Source: Methanomethylovorans sp. | Lineage (GTDB): Archaea > Halobacteriota > Methanosarcinia > Methanosarcinales > Methanosarcinaceae | Reading direction: 5' to 3' | DNA length: 8,823 nucleotides | Assembly: GCA_020854785.1 (NCBI GenBank) | Contig: JAHFZE010000042.1 | Span: 1 to 8,823 of the forward strand | Shown here: piece after piece, positions 7,494 to 8,823 of the stretch | How the letters are laid out: every line of letters begins with the position of its first letter | Numbering within the stretch: position 1 is the stretch's first letter | The notes under the pieces: model-generated | Told to the model about the DNA's origin: nothing | The model's input: only the letters and a program-made list of their open reading frames with translations | The model's database searches: none | Program-made: the position numbers and the translations under genes

Positions 7494-8411
7494 ATGAAAG
7501 ATATAGAACTCAATGACCCTTATACAACTCCATATAGGGGTATATATGCAATATGCGATAAAAACAATGAATACGTTGAGATCGTTGAACATTCAAACTG
7601 CTATGGCGGTGCTGCATGGTCAAAATTTCATTATTCGCATTCTCCTCTCATTTTAAAGACAAGGTCCATAGGGAACATGATCAGGTACCTTGCAAAAACA
7701 GGCACATGCAAACTCGAACTAAAACCTTCAGTTGCAGCTGCTGGCATAGAATCCATTATTGTGGATAAAGATGAGGTCCATATCACATATGCAGGTCTGG
7801 GAGGCGGGGGTGTGGGCGCCACTAAGTGCCGGGCCTTTGCACAGGGTGTTCTGCGCTGCGACTATAGTGAATCCGGGGGAGGGCGTGCAGCAAGGGGTAC
7901 GGTCATTGTTCCCAGAAGGGAGCGGGTGCTCATAGGGATCGATGATACGGACTCGAAGGAAAAGGGTGCCACATGGACCCTTACTCATAATATCGCAAAA
8001 GAGCTGGATTGTCCCGAGGCAGTCTATCTTTCACATTCCCTTGTTCAGCTCTTTCCCGTATCTGCAAGGACACAGAACTGTGTATCCACTGTACTGGAGT
8101 TCGGGTGTGTGGACGCTAGATCGACCAAAGAGCTGCTTGAAAGGATAAAGTCAGCACTTCTTAAGTATAGTGTTTCAGGCGAGACCGGCATGGTGGTGCT
8201 CCAGAACTTCAGTGCGTATGGGATCTATCCATATAGTAGAAAGTGTCGCAGTGGTGAGCTTAGCAGGGAATATGCCCTGCAGTACGCTAAGGACAATGGA
8301 GTGCAGATATGGATGAACGGTAATGGGGTCATAGGTGCGCTGGCCTCTCTTGCATGGTTCTCCAGGCCGGATGAATCTATCAGGATGGACGCTGAGATAC
8401 ATGACCCCTGA
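7494..8411 (+). CDS. mmp11: Methanogenesis marker protein 11 (TiaS-related)
   Basis: This 305-residue protein matches the family found in methanogens and relatives and named methanogenesis marker 11. Its biochemical role is, to my knowledge, not established. The N-terminal part (about 1-140) has conserved-looking HSNCYGGAAWSKFHYSHSPL (33-52) and a glycine-rich AGLGGGGVGATKCRAF (100-115). From about 145 it resembles TiaS, the archaeal enzyme that attaches agmatine to C34 of tRNA-Ile using ATP. The similarities are GIDDTDSKEKGATW (148-161), FPVSARTQNCV (187-197) in the place of the TiaS Thr/Arg/Asn-rich segment, and NGNGVIGALASLAW (275-288). This suggests an ATP-dependent kinase or ligase acting on RNA, a protein or a cofactor; the substrate cannot be read from the sequence. 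It follows radC by 46 nt and overlaps the next gene by 11 nt. Confidence 0.9.
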   Translation: MKDIELNDPYTTPYRGIYAICDKNNEYVEIVEHSNCYGGAAWSKFHYSHSPLILKTRSIGNMIRYLAKTGTCKLELKPSVAAAGIESIIVDKDEVHITYAGLGGGGVGATKCRAFAQGVLRCDYSESGGGRAARGTVIVPRRERVLIGIDDTDSKEKGATWTLTHNIAKELDCPEAVYLSHSLVQLFPVSARTQNCVSTVLEFGCVDARSTKELLERIKSALLKYSVSGETGMVVLQNFSAYGIYPYSRKCRSGELSREYALQYAKDNGVQIWMNGNGVIGALASLAWFSRPDESIRMDAEIHDP

Positions 8412-8823
8412 TGATAAAACCCTCAGTATGAAAGAAATAACTGGTCTTGAAGCTCTTTTGTTTGCTTCCTTTGACAGCAATGTACTATTTGTGACAGGTG
8501 TTGCCGGTTATCCTGCAACCGCTGTCATGGAATTGCTGGTCGAGCACTCAAGTGAAGGATACGTTGCCTGTTGGATGACCAATGAAAAGGCGGCCCTCGA
8601 AAAAGCTCTGGGAGCATCGGTTACAGGACAGCGTACCATGGTGGTCGTAAAGCATGTAGGCATGAACGTGCTCAGTGATCCGCTAATGACCTCAGTGTAT
8701 CACACCATAGGAGCAGGTGTTGTGATAATTGCCGGGGACGATGCCGGGGCTAGAGCCTCCCAGAACGAGCAGGATTCCCGTTTTTATGGCAGTCTTGCAG
8801 AAGTGGCTTTATTCGATCCGGCA
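8401..8823 (+). CDS. IorA-like 2-oxoacid:ferredoxin oxidoreductase (TPP enzyme), N-terminal part
   Basis: The frame is open from ATG 8401 to the window end, 141 residues, with no stop. It resembles the N-terminal pyrimidine-binding domain of indolepyruvate:ferredoxin oxidoreductase alpha subunits. The similarities are TNEKAALEKALGAS (60-73), whose E62 may be the cofactor-activating glutamate, VKHVGMNVLSDPLM (83-96), VVIIAGDDAGA (107-117) and SQNEQDSRFYG (120-130). The first loop reads FVTGVAGYPATAVMELL rather than the usual VTGYPGTPSSEI, so this may be a divergent paralogue and not true IorA. The C-terminal TPP domain and any ferredoxin-type clusters lie outside the window. ATG 8401 gives an 11-nt overlap with mmp11; ATG 8428 (M10) is a possible later start. 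Neither has a clear ribosome site, and translational coupling to mmp11 is likely. Confidence 0.82.
   Translation, partial: MTPDDKTLSMKEITGLEALLFASFDSNVLFVTGVAGYPATAVMELLVEHSSEGYVACWMTNEKAALEKALGASVTGQRTMVVVKHVGMNVLSDPLMTSVYHTIGAGVVIIAGDDAGARASQNEQDSRFYGSLAEVALFDPA

Overview
The window comes from an archaeon, most likely a methanogen of the Methanosarcinales. The reasons are a methanogenesis marker protein 11 gene, archaeal TATA boxes at a regular 30-32 nt from several start codons, a MobB-MoaE fusion, and bacterial-type (group I) GroES/GroEL. Group I chaperonins are well known from Methanosarcina and its relatives, where they coexist with the thermosome. All assignments come from reading the translated sequence; no database search was run.

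Left part, minus strand, about 1-5235: a protein-quality-control island read right to left as groES, groEL, hsp20, clpB. GroES/GroEL fold proteins in a closed cage, Hsp20 holds unfolding clients, and ClpB, cut off by the window edge, pulls proteins out of aggregates. The first three are closely spaced and could form one operon. A 238-nt gap with two strong tandem hairpins and operator-like inverted repeats separates them from clpB, which probably has its own promoter. A winged-helix regulator (5331-5747) is transcribed divergently from groES. The shared gap holds two back-to-back TATA boxes and three copies of an ATGTAA-type site, two of them in inverted orientation. The simplest reading is that this protein controls the chaperone operon and itself.

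Middle, about 5771-7447: a convergent MobB-MoaE fusion for molybdenum/tungsten pterin cofactor synthesis, then a divergent, AT-rich gap and a radC-family JAMM protein of bacterial type.

Right part, 7494-8823, plus strand: mmp11, a methanogen-specific protein with a GIDDTDS motif like that of the tRNA-modifying enzyme TiaS, overlapping by 11 nt an IorA-like 2-oxoacid:ferredoxin oxidoreductase gene that runs off the window. The overlap suggests the two are co-expressed.

A recurring feature is translation style. The chaperone genes have 5' leaders with clear Shine-Dalgarno sequences, while the regulator, mobB-moaE, radC and perhaps mmp11 have TATA boxes so close to the ATG that leaderless transcripts are predicted. 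No tRNA, rRNA, CRISPR array, insertion sequence or other mobile element was seen, and no gene-free stretch exceeds 300 nt.
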